Position numbers and translations under genes: made by a program. This document shows positions 42,491 to 51,245 of a stretch of 64,000 bases of DNA, one piece after another. Every line of letters begins with the position of its first letter. Within the stretch, counting starts at the first letter, position 1. The notes below the pieces were generated by a model. That model did not search any database and was not told the DNA's origin. It saw only the letters and a program-made list of their open reading frames with translations. This DNA is from Rhizobiales bacterium CCH3-A5 (GTDB taxonomy: Bacteria > Pseudomonadota > Alphaproteobacteria > Rhizobiales > Beijerinckiaceae): assembly GCA_001556025.1 (NCBI GenBank), contig LSIB01000180.1:1-64000 (forward strand), given 5' to 3'.

Positions 42491-43520
42491 GGTCGCCTGT
42501 CTCCCTGCCAATGATCGCGCTGCCCTGTTCGGGGAGACCAGCGCCGGCCGCGGCATCGCCGACACGATCATCGAAAAGGACTTCTGGGTCTGCTGGACCT
42601 TGAGGCGCCTTTTCGGTCTGCCGAAAGGGACGACGGCGACTCTCGTTTTCAAGGGTGGCACATCGCTCTCGAAGGCGTTCGGCGCCATCCGCCGCTTCTC
42701 CGAGGACATCGACCTGTCGTTCGATCGCGCCGAACTGGGCTATACCGGCGAGCGCGATCCCGAAAAGGAGGGGATCAGCAGGAAACAGTCGGCCCGGCTG
42801 ATCGACGACCTGGTCGGTGACGTCGAGCGTCACATTGCCGAAAGACTTTTCCCGGCGCTCCGCGCCGCGATCGTCGAACAGCTTGGCGAACCGGCCAACC
42901 GCGAGTGGACGTTGGAGATCGATGCCCGCGACGCGCAGACCATCAACTTCCGCTACCCGACGGCGCTGTTCACCACAGAATATGAGGGCATGGCCTACAT
43001 CACGCCGCACGTGAAGCTCGAACTCGGCGCGCGCGGCGATCCCTGGCCAACCGAGGAGAAGACGATCCGCCCCTATACGGCCGACGACTATCCCGATTTC
43101 TTCGAGAAGCCTGACACCAGTGTGACCGTGCTATCAGCACGGCGCACCTTCTGGGAAAAGGCGACGGCGCTCCATGCGGAAGCGCATCGGCCAGACGAGT
43201 CGCCAACACCACAATATTTCTCGCGGCACTATTACGACCTTGCCATGCTCCTCGACACGGACGAGGGCCATGCCGCTGCGGCCGACTTCGATCTGCTGGC
43301 GCAGGTGGCAAAGCACAAAGCCACCTTCTTCCGTTCGGGCTGGGCCAGCTACGAAACTGCTCGGCCAGGCACGCTCCTGCTGATGCCGGACGCAACACGG
43401 GTCAAAGACTTGCGAGCCGATTACCGGGCGATGGCGCCGATGATGTTTGACCAGACGCCGCCGTCATTCGACGACATACTGGCAAAAATTGCCGCGCTTC
43501 AAGAAACGGTCAACAGCTAA
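42483..43520 (+). CDS. abiEii: AbiEii-type nucleotidyltransferase toxin
   Basis: 345 residues from the ATG at 42483. The nucleotidyltransferase signature is visible: IEKDFWVCWTLRRLF, LVFKGGTSLSKAFGAIRRFS, EDIDLSF (the two catalytic Asp), with a later VLSARRTFWEKATALHAE. AbiEii/MenT-type toxins add nucleotides to tRNA or bind GTP to stop growth. The overlap with abiEi ensures coupled production. Length is normal for the family. Confidence 0.88.
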   Translation: MDKVACLPANDRAALFGETSAGRGIADTIIEKDFWVCWTLRRLFGLPKGTTATLVFKGGTSLSKAFGAIRRFSEDIDLSFDRAELGYTGERDPEKEGISRKQSARLIDDLVGDVERHIAERLFPALRAAIVEQLGEPANREWTLEIDARDAQTINFRYPTALFTTEYEGMAYITPHVKLELGARGDPWPTEEKTIRPYTADDYPDFFEKPDTSVTVLSARRTFWEKATALHAEAHRPDESPTPQYFSRHYYDLAMLLDTDEGHAAAADFDLLAQVAKHKATFFRSGWASYETARPGTLLLMPDATRVKDLRADYRAMAPMMFDQTPPSFDDILAKIAALQETVNS

Positions 43521-43848
43521 CTCAAGGCTGTCCGCTGGGGAGTACGGACATCAGTTCGATTCGATCCATCAGCACGAGATCGGCTTCATCACCCGCCCGC
43601 TGCACCTGCCGGCGGAGAAGTTGGCGGCCGCGGAGTTGTCCGTCCACATGCTGATGGGTCGCATCGAGGCGATTGACCGCGAGGCACGACTTCCATTCGC
43701 CTGGTTCTTCCTGATGACGCACGGCAACAGGGTCGAACCGGAGGTCGGTGAAGCCATCGCCCAAGGGTTGCGCGAGGCGCGCGTGCGGCTCCCGGACCAG
43801 GACGCCAAGGTGTTGCTGCGATGGGCCGACGAACGATACGGATTCTGA
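43447..43848 (+). CDS. Hypothetical protein, start uncertain
   Basis: The frame is open from a TTG at 43447 inside abiEii, but coding character begins about 43550 (IHQHEIGFITRPLHLPAEKL, AIDREARLPFAWFFLMTHG, EARVRLPDQDAKVLLRWAD). No clear ribosome site, so the true start is not settled and may be an in-frame ATG near 43650. No family recognised. Confidence 0.45.
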   Translation: MTRRRRHSTTYWQKLPRFKKRSTANSRLSAGEYGHQFDSIHQHEIGFITRPLHLPAEKLAAAELSVHMLMGRIEAIDREARLPFAWFFLMTHGNRVEPEVGEAIAQGLREARVRLPDQDAKVLLRWADERYGF

Positions 43849-43885
43849 CATCGGCGACTTACGCTCGAAATGGTATAGGAGCGCT

Positions 43886-44266
43886 ATGACTGTTCAGACC
43901 GGCCTTGTCGAACTGCTCACGTTGCACTCACCGAGCACGCCTGATGCCAAGGAGCTCATCGAGGCACTCGGCGACTTCGCGAAGTCACGGGCGACGCGGG
44001 AGCTGATCCGAAGCAACGTTCAACGCAGGATTCAATGTGCGCTTCGCGTACCGCTGCTCAAGGACGGTCACGCGGTCCGGCCGACCGAACTCGGGCGTGT
44101 GCTGCGCAAGGTGATCCGGTCGGCGGTCGAGGCTTCGTCTCCAGGCGATCATGTGTTGGTCGATTTCATCGTCACGGCCGACTCTCGCCTCGAGATAAAG
44201 GCCGGACCTGCGACCCAGATGGGTGGCGTCGATGGTGCCGCCATCGACCGGATCTTCAGCCCCTGA
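43886..44266 (+). CDS. Hypothetical protein (126 aa)
   Basis: From the ATG at 43886 with TAGGAG ribosome site: MTVQTGLVELLTLHSPSTPD. Helical N-terminal half, then a mixed region (VPLLKDGHAVRPTELGRVLR, SPGDHVLVDFIVTADSRLEI). No family recognised. It follows the 43447 frame by 37 bases and may be in the same unit. The 152-base gap after it holds no gene. Confidence 0.55.
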   Translation: MTVQTGLVELLTLHSPSTPDAKELIEALGDFAKSRATRELIRSNVQRRIQCALRVPLLKDGHAVRPTELGRVLRKVIRSAVEASSPGDHVLVDFIVTADSRLEIKAGPATQMGGVDGAAIDRIFSP

Positions 44267-44418
44267 CGTTCGCCCACGCGCTTGAAAAAGATGCGTCAAA
44301 GCCCAGCAGACCCAGAAGTCCTTTAACGACGCTTAAATGCAACATATGAAATAAGTGAATTATATGAAAGTCGCCGGAACAACGGCGCCCCAGCCGCGCC
44401 TCCAACGACCTCATCCAT

Positions 44419-45525
44419 TTAGATGACGCCCCAGGCCCGATAGCGGCCCCTCCCCGTCATTTCCCGCACGCCAAGTTCCCCAATCAAATTCAGGGCACCC
44501 CGCGTCGTTACCCGTGCTGCCTTGGCGATCATCGGTGCCGAGACGATCGGGTGGGTCAGCACGAGATCCATGACGGCAGGCAAGCTGCTGCTGGATCGGC
44601 GGCCGCGCAGTTTGCGTTCCATCTGATCGCGGGCCTGAGAGAGCCGATAGACCTCCTTCATCCCGAAGTCTGCCGCCGCAGCCATCGCTTCGAGAAAAGC
44701 AGACAATCGCGTCGATCGGGCGTGGGCGCGCCGTCGCTCTCGCGGCACGGCCTTCAATCCGATGTTGAAGGTCGGAACATGCGACGTGACCTTGCGCCGC
44801 GCCCGGAGATAGGCGCTCACGAGCTGACCTCCCAGGCCGTGCTGCCGCTGTATCGGCTCAAGCGTTTCCCAGGCATCGAAGAGAACAGCCGCCGCGAGCG
44901 CCGGCGGCAACATCTCGACCTGCTTCATGACCTTCCTGAATTCCGTCAGTCGCTCCTGCTCATCCCAATCCGAATCCCGGATCACAAGGTCGCCGACGAC
45001 GAGTGACGATCGGACCACAGGGGCAGCCGACCTTTCCGCTTCAAGCCCATCGATGACGCGCCGTGAACGGTCGAGGATAGCATCAATGGCCGCGAACTCG
45101 CGGGCAAGCGGATCGTCGTCATCGTGCGTCTCGATCTCCGCCTCACGGTGCGCGCCCTGATCGTGGAAAGATGCGAGCGACGCTGCGCCGACCAGGATCG
45201 CGATGCCGGCCTCGCTGAGCGCCCAATCCGGGTTCGCTCCGGCAATCCGGCGCCGGGCGCGCAATATCGCGTGGGCAAGCGTCAGCTCATGAGTGGGAGT
45301 TCGAATGTCCATATTGGCGTCGTGGAGAACCAGGTCCTCGACGTGGACAAGCTGGCCCGAGACCCACATGCTGGCGGCCGAGTCGAAGAAATGCCCGCGC
45401 TGGACGACCCCTGCCCCGACCGGGCTGCGGCGCACAATTTCGTCCAGGCGAGCCAACTGGTCCTCCGCGCGCACGAGGGCCGGAAGCAGGCTCTGGATAG
45501 CCAAATCGGTAAGTTCATAACTCAT
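44419..45525 (-). CDS. DUF1612 helix-turn-helix protein (RHE_PE00001-like)
   Basis: 368 residues. N-terminal DUF1612 region (QSLLPALVRAEDQLARLDEI, VRRSPVGAGVVQRGHFFDSA, ELTLAHAILRARRRIAGANP). A C-terminal helix-turn-helix part (LPAVMDLVLTHPIVSAPMIA, AARVTTRGALNLIGELGVRE) is followed by a short end. Many rhizobial plasmids carry this family, probably as transcription regulators. The upstream region is AT-rich (TTATCATACGG) and probably its promoter. Confidence 0.82.
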   Translation of the reverse strand: MSYELTDLAIQSLLPALVRAEDQLARLDEIVRRSPVGAGVVQRGHFFDSAASMWVSGQLVHVEDLVLHDANMDIRTPTHELTLAHAILRARRRIAGANPDWALSEAGIAILVGAASLASFHDQGAHREAEIETHDDDDPLAREFAAIDAILDRSRRVIDGLEAERSAAPVVRSSLVVGDLVIRDSDWDEQERLTEFRKVMKQVEMLPPALAAAVLFDAWETLEPIQRQHGLGGQLVSAYLRARRKVTSHVPTFNIGLKAVPRERRRAHARSTRLSAFLEAMAAAADFGMKEVYRLSQARDQMERKLRGRRSSSSLPAVMDLVLTHPIVSAPMIAKAARVTTRGALNLIGELGVREMTGRGRYRAWGVI

Positions 45526-45890
45526 TGGTATTTCGTGCTTTTGTTTATCATACGGAAGTTATCACGTCTTTCACTTCCGTCACATAGGTATCTTTTTCAC
45601 ACGCGCGTATTATAGAGAGCCGATCAGCCTCCGTGATTGAACAGGCTTGGCTGTAAGCGAACCCAGAGCCGCCAAAACCGCTGATTTTGCGGTACTTTTC
45701 TCATGGCCGAGCACGCAGAAAGCTCACTAGAGACGTTTACAAACGATCGTTTGCTGATAACTTCTGCATTTGAACAAGCCGGCTCCCGGAGACGAAAAAT
45801 GCCGAACTTCAGCGAATTCATCGAGGCGAATCGACGATTTCGGGCGTGCCGACCCGCCCAATGTGCGCGCTATCCCCTGCCGGCCTGCCG
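45526..45890. other. 365-base gap with resolvase-site-like palindromes
   Basis: No supported gene (a 63-codon plus frame at 45703 has no signals). It contains ACCGC-N7-GCGGT near 45678-45694 and a perfect 12-base palindrome AAACGATCGTTT at 45741-45752. It lies directly before a serine recombinase, so these may be recombination (res) subsites or its promoter. Confidence 0.4.
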
Positions 45891-46808
45891 ATGAAAGGGC
45901 CCGGGTCGAAGCAACGCTTGATCGGCTATGCCCGTGTCTCGACCGACGAACAGGCTACCGAGGCGCAGGAAATCGAGCTGCGCGCCGCCGGCTGCGAAAC
46001 CATCGTGGTGGAACACGGGTCCGGCGCATCGAGAGCACGGCCGGCGCTGGCCCGGCTCGTCAATACGATCACAGCCGGCGAGGTGCTTGTGGTCGCCCGG
46101 CTCGATCGCCTCGCCCGTTCCGTCAGCCACCTTCTCGACGTGATCGAGGATCTCAGCGCCAAGGGGGCGCATTTCCGCTCGCTGCGCGATCCGATCGATA
46201 CCTCGACGCCGCAGGGCATGTTTTCGCTTCAGGTTCTCGGCGCCGTCGCCCAGCTCGAGCGCGCACTGATCTCCGAACGCACCAAGGCCGGGATCGCGGC
46301 CGCCCGGAAAAAGGGAAAACTCCCGGGCAATCCCGGCGTGCGGGCTCGTCGACCGGAAGCAATGGCGAAAATTGCGGCGGCGAGGCAGGCGGCCTATAGC
46401 GCGAGCGTCCACGCAACGATGAACGACTGGCTTCCCACGGTTCGACGGATGCGTCCCGACCATCCATGGGACGATGTCGTCCGCGTGCTGAACCAGAAGG
46501 GAGCACGGTGGACCGAGGCTCGATTGCGCCGGGCGGTCCGATGGCTCGTCAAGGAACATCTCGCCGATACGGCCTTGCTGAACAAGTCCCCTCCCCGCCT
46601 CCCGGAAGATCGGCTGATGACCTTAGTCGCCGGCATCGCGGCATCCAATCCGGACCATTCGATGCGCGATATCGCCATCCAGCTCGAACGCCTGCACGAA
46701 CGAACGCCGCGCGGGAGCTCCAAATGGTCGCCTTCCTCGGTGAAGAATCTGCTCGATCGCGCCCAAAGAGCGGGGCTCCTTGTCCGCGAGAGTTCCACAA
46801 CGACGTGA
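45891..46808 (+). CDS. Serine recombinase (resolvase family)
   Basis: 305 residues from the ATG at 45891. Catalytic domain: LIGYARVSTDEQ with Ser 17 as nucleophile and VVARLDRLARS with R70/R73. The family motif QLERALISERTKAGIAAA (E helix) follows. The C-terminal 150 residues hold two helix-turn-helix-like parts (VRVLNQKGARWTEARLRRAV). It probably resolves plasmid multimers or a transposon cointegrate. The position close to repABC favours a plasmid-stability role; palindromes just upstream may be its site. Confidence 0.85.
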   Translation: MKGPGSKQRLIGYARVSTDEQATEAQEIELRAAGCETIVVEHGSGASRARPALARLVNTITAGEVLVVARLDRLARSVSHLLDVIEDLSAKGAHFRSLRDPIDTSTPQGMFSLQVLGAVAQLERALISERTKAGIAAARKKGKLPGNPGVRARRPEAMAKIAAARQAAYSASVHATMNDWLPTVRRMRPDHPWDDVVRVLNQKGARWTEARLRRAVRWLVKEHLADTALLNKSPPRLPEDRLMTLVAGIAASNPDHSMRDIAIQLERLHERTPRGSSKWSPSSVKNLLDRAQRAGLLVRESSTTT

Positions 46809-46858
46809 TCCGGCGCGAGCCGCTCTCGCTCTGGGCCGGAGGCGTTGGATTGTGGCGG

Positions 46859-47479
46859 CTAGTTCAGGTTCTGACGGGGCGACAAATCGGGCGCGCTCCG
46901 CATTTTGCTCATCACGTCACCGACCGCCATTCGAAGTTCGTCCTGGGCATCATCCATTCCCACGTTCGCGGTGTAGGCTGATAGCGCGGCCAATTTAAGT
47001 GCGGCGAGCATGGTCGCCTCACTTCCCAGCTCTCGCGAGACCCTCGTCGTCGGGTGCCGTTTCAGAACATCTGTTGCAGCGCGCGAAATTGCACCGGCGA
47101 GTTCGTGGATAAGTGCGTCGAAAGTTTCTATCTCGACGTCGGCCTCCGACCGGCTCGGCCGCGGACCTGGCGACACGTTCCGAATTGCTTGAGTGACTTC
47201 CCCAACCGCTGCATCAACCAGACCGACGAGTTCATCGGCACGGGCGTCAAGTTCCTCCCAAGGAATGCAGCGCGTCCCGAGACCCAGTTGCGCACGTAGC
47301 TCCGCGGGCGAGCGGGCCGAAATGGAGGCATGGATAGTGAGGCCGCTAGAGCCGTCACCGTAAATGGTCAAGAGCCGGACACGAGGCGGCCGATCGCAAC
47401 GACGCCGCAGTTCCTCGACCCGATCGAGAGCTGCGGCGATCGCGCTCCGACAGATGTCCGGTTCTCTCCCATTTCGCAC
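46859..47479 (-). CDS. Hypothetical protein (206 aa)
   Basis: Starts MRNGREPDICRSAIAAALDR. Helical throughout, with ISARSPAELRAQLGLGTR, TFDALIHELAGAISRAATDV and MLAALKLAALSAYTANVG. No family recognised. Convergent with the recombinase gene. Confidence 0.55.
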   Translation of the reverse strand: MRNGREPDICRSAIAAALDRVEELRRRCDRPPRVRLLTIYGDGSSGLTIHASISARSPAELRAQLGLGTRCIPWEELDARADELVGLVDAAVGEVTQAIRNVSPGPRPSRSEADVEIETFDALIHELAGAISRAATDVLKRHPTTRVSRELGSEATMLAALKLAALSAYTANVGMDDAQDELRMAVGDVMSKMRSAPDLSPRQNLN

Positions 47480-47555
47480 CTCCCCAATCCGCCTTCACAC
47501 GTCGGACATGGTATCCGAGTCGGCTCGTGGCAGCGAGTCGTTACGAGACATTGAT

Positions 47556-48470
47556 TCAACCGTCCGACGTCTGCCCGGCGCGCGATTGCTGAATGTGCTC
47601 ATTCCAGTCCTCTGCGTCTGGCCACAGCCGGAGATATTGCGCACCCGCTTCGGCTGCGATGTGCCGGAGGCGCTCCGCATAAGTATCCCCCTGGTCGTTG
47701 CCATCCGAAGCCGCGACGATCTGCGCGCCCGGTCGGGAAGCGAATGCTCTGATCTGGCTTTCTGTCGACGGCGCCCAACCGCCCCCCGTGCTGGCGTAGG
47801 CGCTATCGGGTCGGCGCTCTTCCAAAGCCGCAAGACTCATCGCGTCGATAGCCGCTTCGGTGACGCAAAGGCGAAGCGCCTTGTCGCTTCCAATTGAGAA
47901 AAGCGCCTTCCCGCCGCCGCGTGCGAACCCACGCCAATTTGGACCCCGCTCCTCCCAGCCCACAACAATGCCGGAGGCGTCGAAATGCCCCGCCCAAATG
48001 GATCCCTTAGGGCCTTCACGGAGCCGGCCGGCAGCGACTGCTGCTGACACGACCGCTTCGGGGATGGCGCGAGTGAGGGTCAAATAGGACCACGCCGCAG
48101 AGCCCGGTCTCGGGAGCGCGCGCTCCGACCACCGACTGATGATGGCCCCGGGCGAATATTGTTTCGACTTTCGCTGCCAGGCCGGAGCTGATGGCTCAAA
48201 GCCCACCAGATCAGCAACCGCCTTCGCGGCGGAAGCAAAGTCTGGCGAGCCGAGACGCTGGGCAAGAGAAAGCACGTCGCCCTTGGCGTCCGAAGTCGGA
48301 TCAAACCACCCTCTTCCTTGATGGATGACCACGATGATTTCGCCTTCACCGCGCCGATATTTGATGGCTCTTGGCGTGCTCTCCCGCAGATCGACCTTCC
48401 ACCCATTGGTTTCGAGAAGCGCTGGGCACGTCACGGCGGCTTTGAGCGCATCGATGTCATAGCGGGGCAT
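47556..48470 (-). CDS. DUF3991/TOPRIM domain protein, copy 2
   Basis: 304 residues with the same layout as the protein at 40270-41223: ETNGWKVDLRESTPRAIKYR, GRGWFDPTSDAKGDVLSLAQ, LRLCVTEAAIDAMSLAALEE, and IVAASDGNDQGDTYAERL (D-x-N-D, a fuller TOPRIM motif than in copy 1). A primase-like role is inferred from TOPRIM. The two copies are clearly paralogs; divergence suggests an old duplication or independent acquisition. Its upstream region holds the inverted repeats at 48522-48648. Confidence 0.85.
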   Translation of the reverse strand: MPRYDIDALKAAVTCPALLETNGWKVDLRESTPRAIKYRRGEGEIIVVIHQGRGWFDPTSDAKGDVLSLAQRLGSPDFASAAKAVADLVGFEPSAPAWQRKSKQYSPGAIISRWSERALPRPGSAAWSYLTLTRAIPEAVVSAAVAAGRLREGPKGSIWAGHFDASGIVVGWEERGPNWRGFARGGGKALFSIGSDKALRLCVTEAAIDAMSLAALEERRPDSAYASTGGGWAPSTESQIRAFASRPGAQIVAASDGNDQGDTYAERLRHIAAEAGAQYLRLWPDAEDWNEHIQQSRAGQTSDG

Positions 48471-48521
48471 GCCGTACCCCTGAAATTATGCCGAGCTTCG
48501 CGGACCTTCCCGTTTGAGGGA

Positions 48522-48648
48522 TTACAGTTGTTACCCCACTCTGCCAACCATTTGAAATAACGGTTATTTCTGTCTCACGCGGGCGCTCAGCCCTCGGCGA
48601 AGTTCCGCCATATGCCATGCCCGGTAGCGGAAGAGTAACAACTGTAAC
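48522..48648. repeat. Inverted-repeat cluster downstream of repC
   Basis: TTACAGTTGTTAC (48522-48534) and its perfect reverse complement (48636-48648) face each other 101 bases apart. Between them is a perfect palindrome GAAATAAC-G-GTTATTTC (48554-48570). Located between the TOPRIM gene start and repC stop. They may be regulatory or partition-type protein sites. Confidence 0.6.
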
Positions 48649-48662
48649 CCCCCACGCCTCTC

Positions 48663-49946
48663 TCATTGCGTGCTCCCCGCTCCTCGCTTGAAGGCGCCAT
48701 CGGCCAGTCCGAACAAGCTCTTTTCGAGGTGCAACTGGCCCTCCACAGCGCGATCGATCATTGCCCGGAAGTAGCCGCCGGGGCTCGATATCTGATCCGG
48801 CGATCGAGCAGACTTTTCGAGCACGGTGGCGAGGATTGCCGCTGCGGCGTATCGTCCAACCCTACCCACGCCATCCACCCATCCCGCTTCCGAGAGGCCG
48901 ATCATCACCCTCATCACAGGCGCTGCCGCAGCGAGTTCAGGCCAACTCCTGAACTCCTTCCCCGCCATCTCGCATGCCTGCGGGCACGCTGCCCGCAGCA
49001 ATCCGACCGAAACCGATGCAAGCACGGAAGATTGAATTTCATCAACCGAAGTCGAGCGCTTTTCTCCGCGTGAAGCTTCGACGTGCGGCCGAATCAGCTC
49101 AGACTTTTTTTCGGTTGATGCGGCGACCGCGAAGCGGTCGTAAGCCTGAGAGGAAATTTCTCGCTCGATAGAGCGAGGCCGTTCATTCTTACTTTCAATA
49201 GAGTTTTGAGAGGTTGTATTAATATTAGGGCTGACTCCGATGTCACCCTCGGCTGACATATCATGCTGCACATATTCATCGGTAACTTCGGCCACAATCC
49301 CGGTGTGCATGTCCTCCAGCGCCGCGGCCTCTTCTTCCAGGTTAAGGCCAAGGCCCTTCACGCGCTCAAGCTCTTCCGACCATCTCGCAGCAAGCTCCGG
49401 ATAAGCCTCGCATGCGTCCACAATCGCACGAGAGAGTCGCGTGACCGTCCTGCGCGCCTCTTGCTCGCTGTTTAGCCGCGCCTGGAACTCGTCAACGAGG
49501 GCCTTTAGCTCCTTTATGCGAACCTGGGCAGGGGTGAAGTCCAGCCCATAGCCCTTGGAAATATCTCCGTCCTTGCCGCGATAGACGAAGCGCCGGCCGG
49601 TCGGGCTGTCCCGATAAGCCACGATACCGGCCTCGACGAGCCGCCGAATGCAACGCGTAACCTGGCGCTCCGATCGGCAGGTGTACTCCGCGAGCTTGGC
49701 GTTAGAGATCGCGACGATCGGACGGTTGGCGCCCTTCCAATCGTCCGCCCGGGATAGCCCGATCAGGATGTCCATGATGTGATAGGTCGAGCCGTCTATT
49801 CCCAAGATAGGCGCAGCCTTTTTGAGAATGATAGCGACCTCTGCCTTCGACGTTTCAGGAATGTCGTTGGCCATCGCAAGGCGGGCGCTTGCAAGGATTC
49901 CCGGCGTGATGCGTCTGAACGACGCGATTTCCATAGATTGGGCCAT
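48663..49946 (-). CDS. repC: RepC replication initiator
   Basis: 427 residues of RepC type: N-terminal DNA-binding half with MDILIGLSRADDWKGANRPI, AEYTCRSERQVTRCIRRLVE and AYRDSPTGRRFVYRG, and a C-terminal domain from about residue 300 (RAACPQACEMAGKEFRSWPE, SPGGYFRAMIDRAVEGQLHL). RepC binds the origin within its own gene and starts replication. An AT-rich island at 49182-49230 lies inside. Its production is limited by the ctRNA transcribed from the opposite strand just upstream. Last gene of repABC. Confidence 0.93.
   Translation of the reverse strand: MAQSMEIASFRRITPGILASARLAMANDIPETSKAEVAIILKKAAPILGIDGSTYHIMDILIGLSRADDWKGANRPIVAISNAKLAEYTCRSERQVTRCIRRLVEAGIVAYRDSPTGRRFVYRGKDGDISKGYGLDFTPAQVRIKELKALVDEFQARLNSEQEARRTVTRLSRAIVDACEAYPELAARWSEELERVKGLGLNLEEEAAALEDMHTGIVAEVTDEYVQHDMSAEGDIGVSPNINTTSQNSIESKNERPRSIEREISSQAYDRFAVAASTEKKSELIRPHVEASRGEKRSTSVDEIQSSVLASVSVGLLRAACPQACEMAGKEFRSWPELAAAAPVMRVMIGLSEAGWVDGVGRVGRYAAAAILATVLEKSARSPDQISSPGGYFRAMIDRAVEGQLHLEKSLFGLADGAFKRGAGSTQ
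49182..49230. other. oriV: AT-rich island in repC, candidate oriV
   Basis: In an otherwise GC-rich gene, 49182-49230 is strongly AT-rich (including TTGTATTAATATTAGGG). The origin of repABC plasmids is known to lie in an AT-rich part of repC, so this is the best candidate. Confidence 0.5.
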
Positions 49947-50049
49947 AACCAGCCATTCCGCGACCCTTCGGTTGCGGCTCCCATCGCTTGAATGAAAGAC
50001 AGGCCAGCAAATCGGCGCACAACATCACGCCCGGACTGGAAACCAGGGC

Positions 50050-50078
50050 TTGATTGTGCAAGCACTCCATCATAGAAT
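50050..50078 (+). promoter_or_regulatory. ctRNA promoter
   Basis: TTGATT (50050-50055) and TAGAAT (50073-50078) with 17-base spacing on the plus strand, opposite to repABC. It is placed to give a short antisense RNA ending at the hairpin at 50133-50166. Confidence 0.65.
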
Positions 50079-50084
50079 CAGTTT

Positions 50085-50167
50085 GTCACTGCTGATGCCG
50101 ATGGAGCGAACCGCTCTGTTAGCCAGGGATCCAAGGGCTTGCCGATTGCAGTCGGCGAGCCCTTTTC
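50085..50167 (+). ncRNA. ctRNA: Antisense ctRNA of the repABC operon
   Basis: In the repB-repC gap, on the plus strand. A promoter ends at 50078, transcription would start near 50085 and a strong intrinsic terminator closes at 50133-50166 (13-base stem AAGGGCTTGCCGA, 6-base loop, then TTTT). A small internal hairpin GAGCG-AAC-CGCTC lies at 50104-50116. Small antisense RNAs here limit repC expression in this plasmid family; about 80 bases is the usual size. Confidence 0.8.
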
Positions 50168-50183
50168 CTGTCTAGGTGTCAGG

Positions 50184-51245
50184 TCATGACTTCGCCCCTT
50201 GTTCCGAACGTTTGAATTCATCCACCAACTCCGGCAGTCGCCCGAGTAACCAAGCTGACAATCCGGGGGCGGCGGCGTTTGGAATTGAGAACTGCGTGGA
50301 CTTCGGCGTCTTCTTCGTCGTAACGATGAGACCGTCACCGAGATCGACTTCCTGGATCGCCCTCTCCTTCGCCGGCGTCGGCCGATCGAGCGTTCGAAGC
50401 ACAGCAGCCAATCTGTCGTCGGAGCCCAGTGCCTGCCACTGCTCGGACCCCACCAAACCATTGATGGCTGAATTCAGATCGGGCGGCAGCTTCTGATCCT
50501 TGAAGAACGAGCCGAGCTTCTCCCATTTTGGCCGACCAGTCGACTTTGCGGGTCCGATCTTCCGGACCAGCGCCTCGGGAACCGCACTGGCCGTCGCAGT
50601 CAGGATCGAGATGTAGGGCAGGGCTTTTTCTTCGTTTCGACCGAGGGCTCTGGCGATGACCTCGCGCGAGAAACCGCGCTTCTTAAGGTCGTTGGCGTAT
50701 AAGGCCTGTTCGATGAACGAAGGATTCTCCCGCTCGGCGTTCTCGATCCCCTGCGCGACGACAAGTTCCTCGTCCGTTAGTGGCGCGACAACCGCCCGAA
50801 CAGGAATTCCGAGGATCTGGCATGCGCGATGTCGCCGATGTCCATAGGCGACCTGGTAATGACCTGGGCGATCAGGCAAGGGCCGGACAAGGATAGGAAG
50901 CTTCTGCCCCTCCCTGCGAATGCCCTCGACGAAATTCAAAAACTCGGGATCGTCCTCAAAGTCCATCCGGTCGCGCACAAAGGCTGGGTCGACATTCGCC
51001 GGATCGAGTTCAACTGCAATCTCGGCCGACTGAAGCTGAGCGCGCAGCCGTTCGTTCTCTGCCTCGACCGCCGAGAAAGTTTGCTGCATCGACTTGACCG
51101 CTCCCGACGTACCGGGGGCGTGGGTCCGCGACTTGTCGGCGACCGGGGAGGGGATATGCTTCTCCAGCTCGGCGCGATCGACATTGCCGAACAGGTTCTT
51201 CATCCGGTTAGATCGGTCCTTGGCATTCGTCATGGCCGCCCCCAC
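50184..51245 (-). CDS. repB: RepB partition protein (ParB-type)
   Basis: 353 residues. N-terminal domain: LDPANVDPAFVRDRMDFE, then VRPLPDRPGHYQVAYGHRRHRACQ (G-H-R-R-H, CTPase/ParB box; within 24 residues) and IENAERENPSFIEQALYAND, followed by helix-turn-helix GFSREVIARALGRNEEKALPYI. C-terminal dimerisation region to the end. It binds parS and works with RepA. Starts inside repA (16-base overlap). The ATG at 51233 is an equally possible start. Confidence 0.92.
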   Translation of the reverse strand: MGAAMTNAKDRSNRMKNLFGNVDRAELEKHIPSPVADKSRTHAPGTSGAVKSMQQTFSAVEAENERLRAQLQSAEIAVELDPANVDPAFVRDRMDFEDDPEFLNFVEGIRREGQKLPILVRPLPDRPGHYQVAYGHRRHRACQILGIPVRAVVAPLTDEELVVAQGIENAERENPSFIEQALYANDLKKRGFSREVIARALGRNEEKALPYISILTATASAVPEALVRKIGPAKSTGRPKWEKLGSFFKDQKLPPDLNSAINGLVGSEQWQALGSDDRLAAVLRTLDRPTPAKERAIQEVDLGDGLIVTTKKTPKSTQFSIPNAAAPGLSAWLLGRLPELVDEFKRSEQGAKS

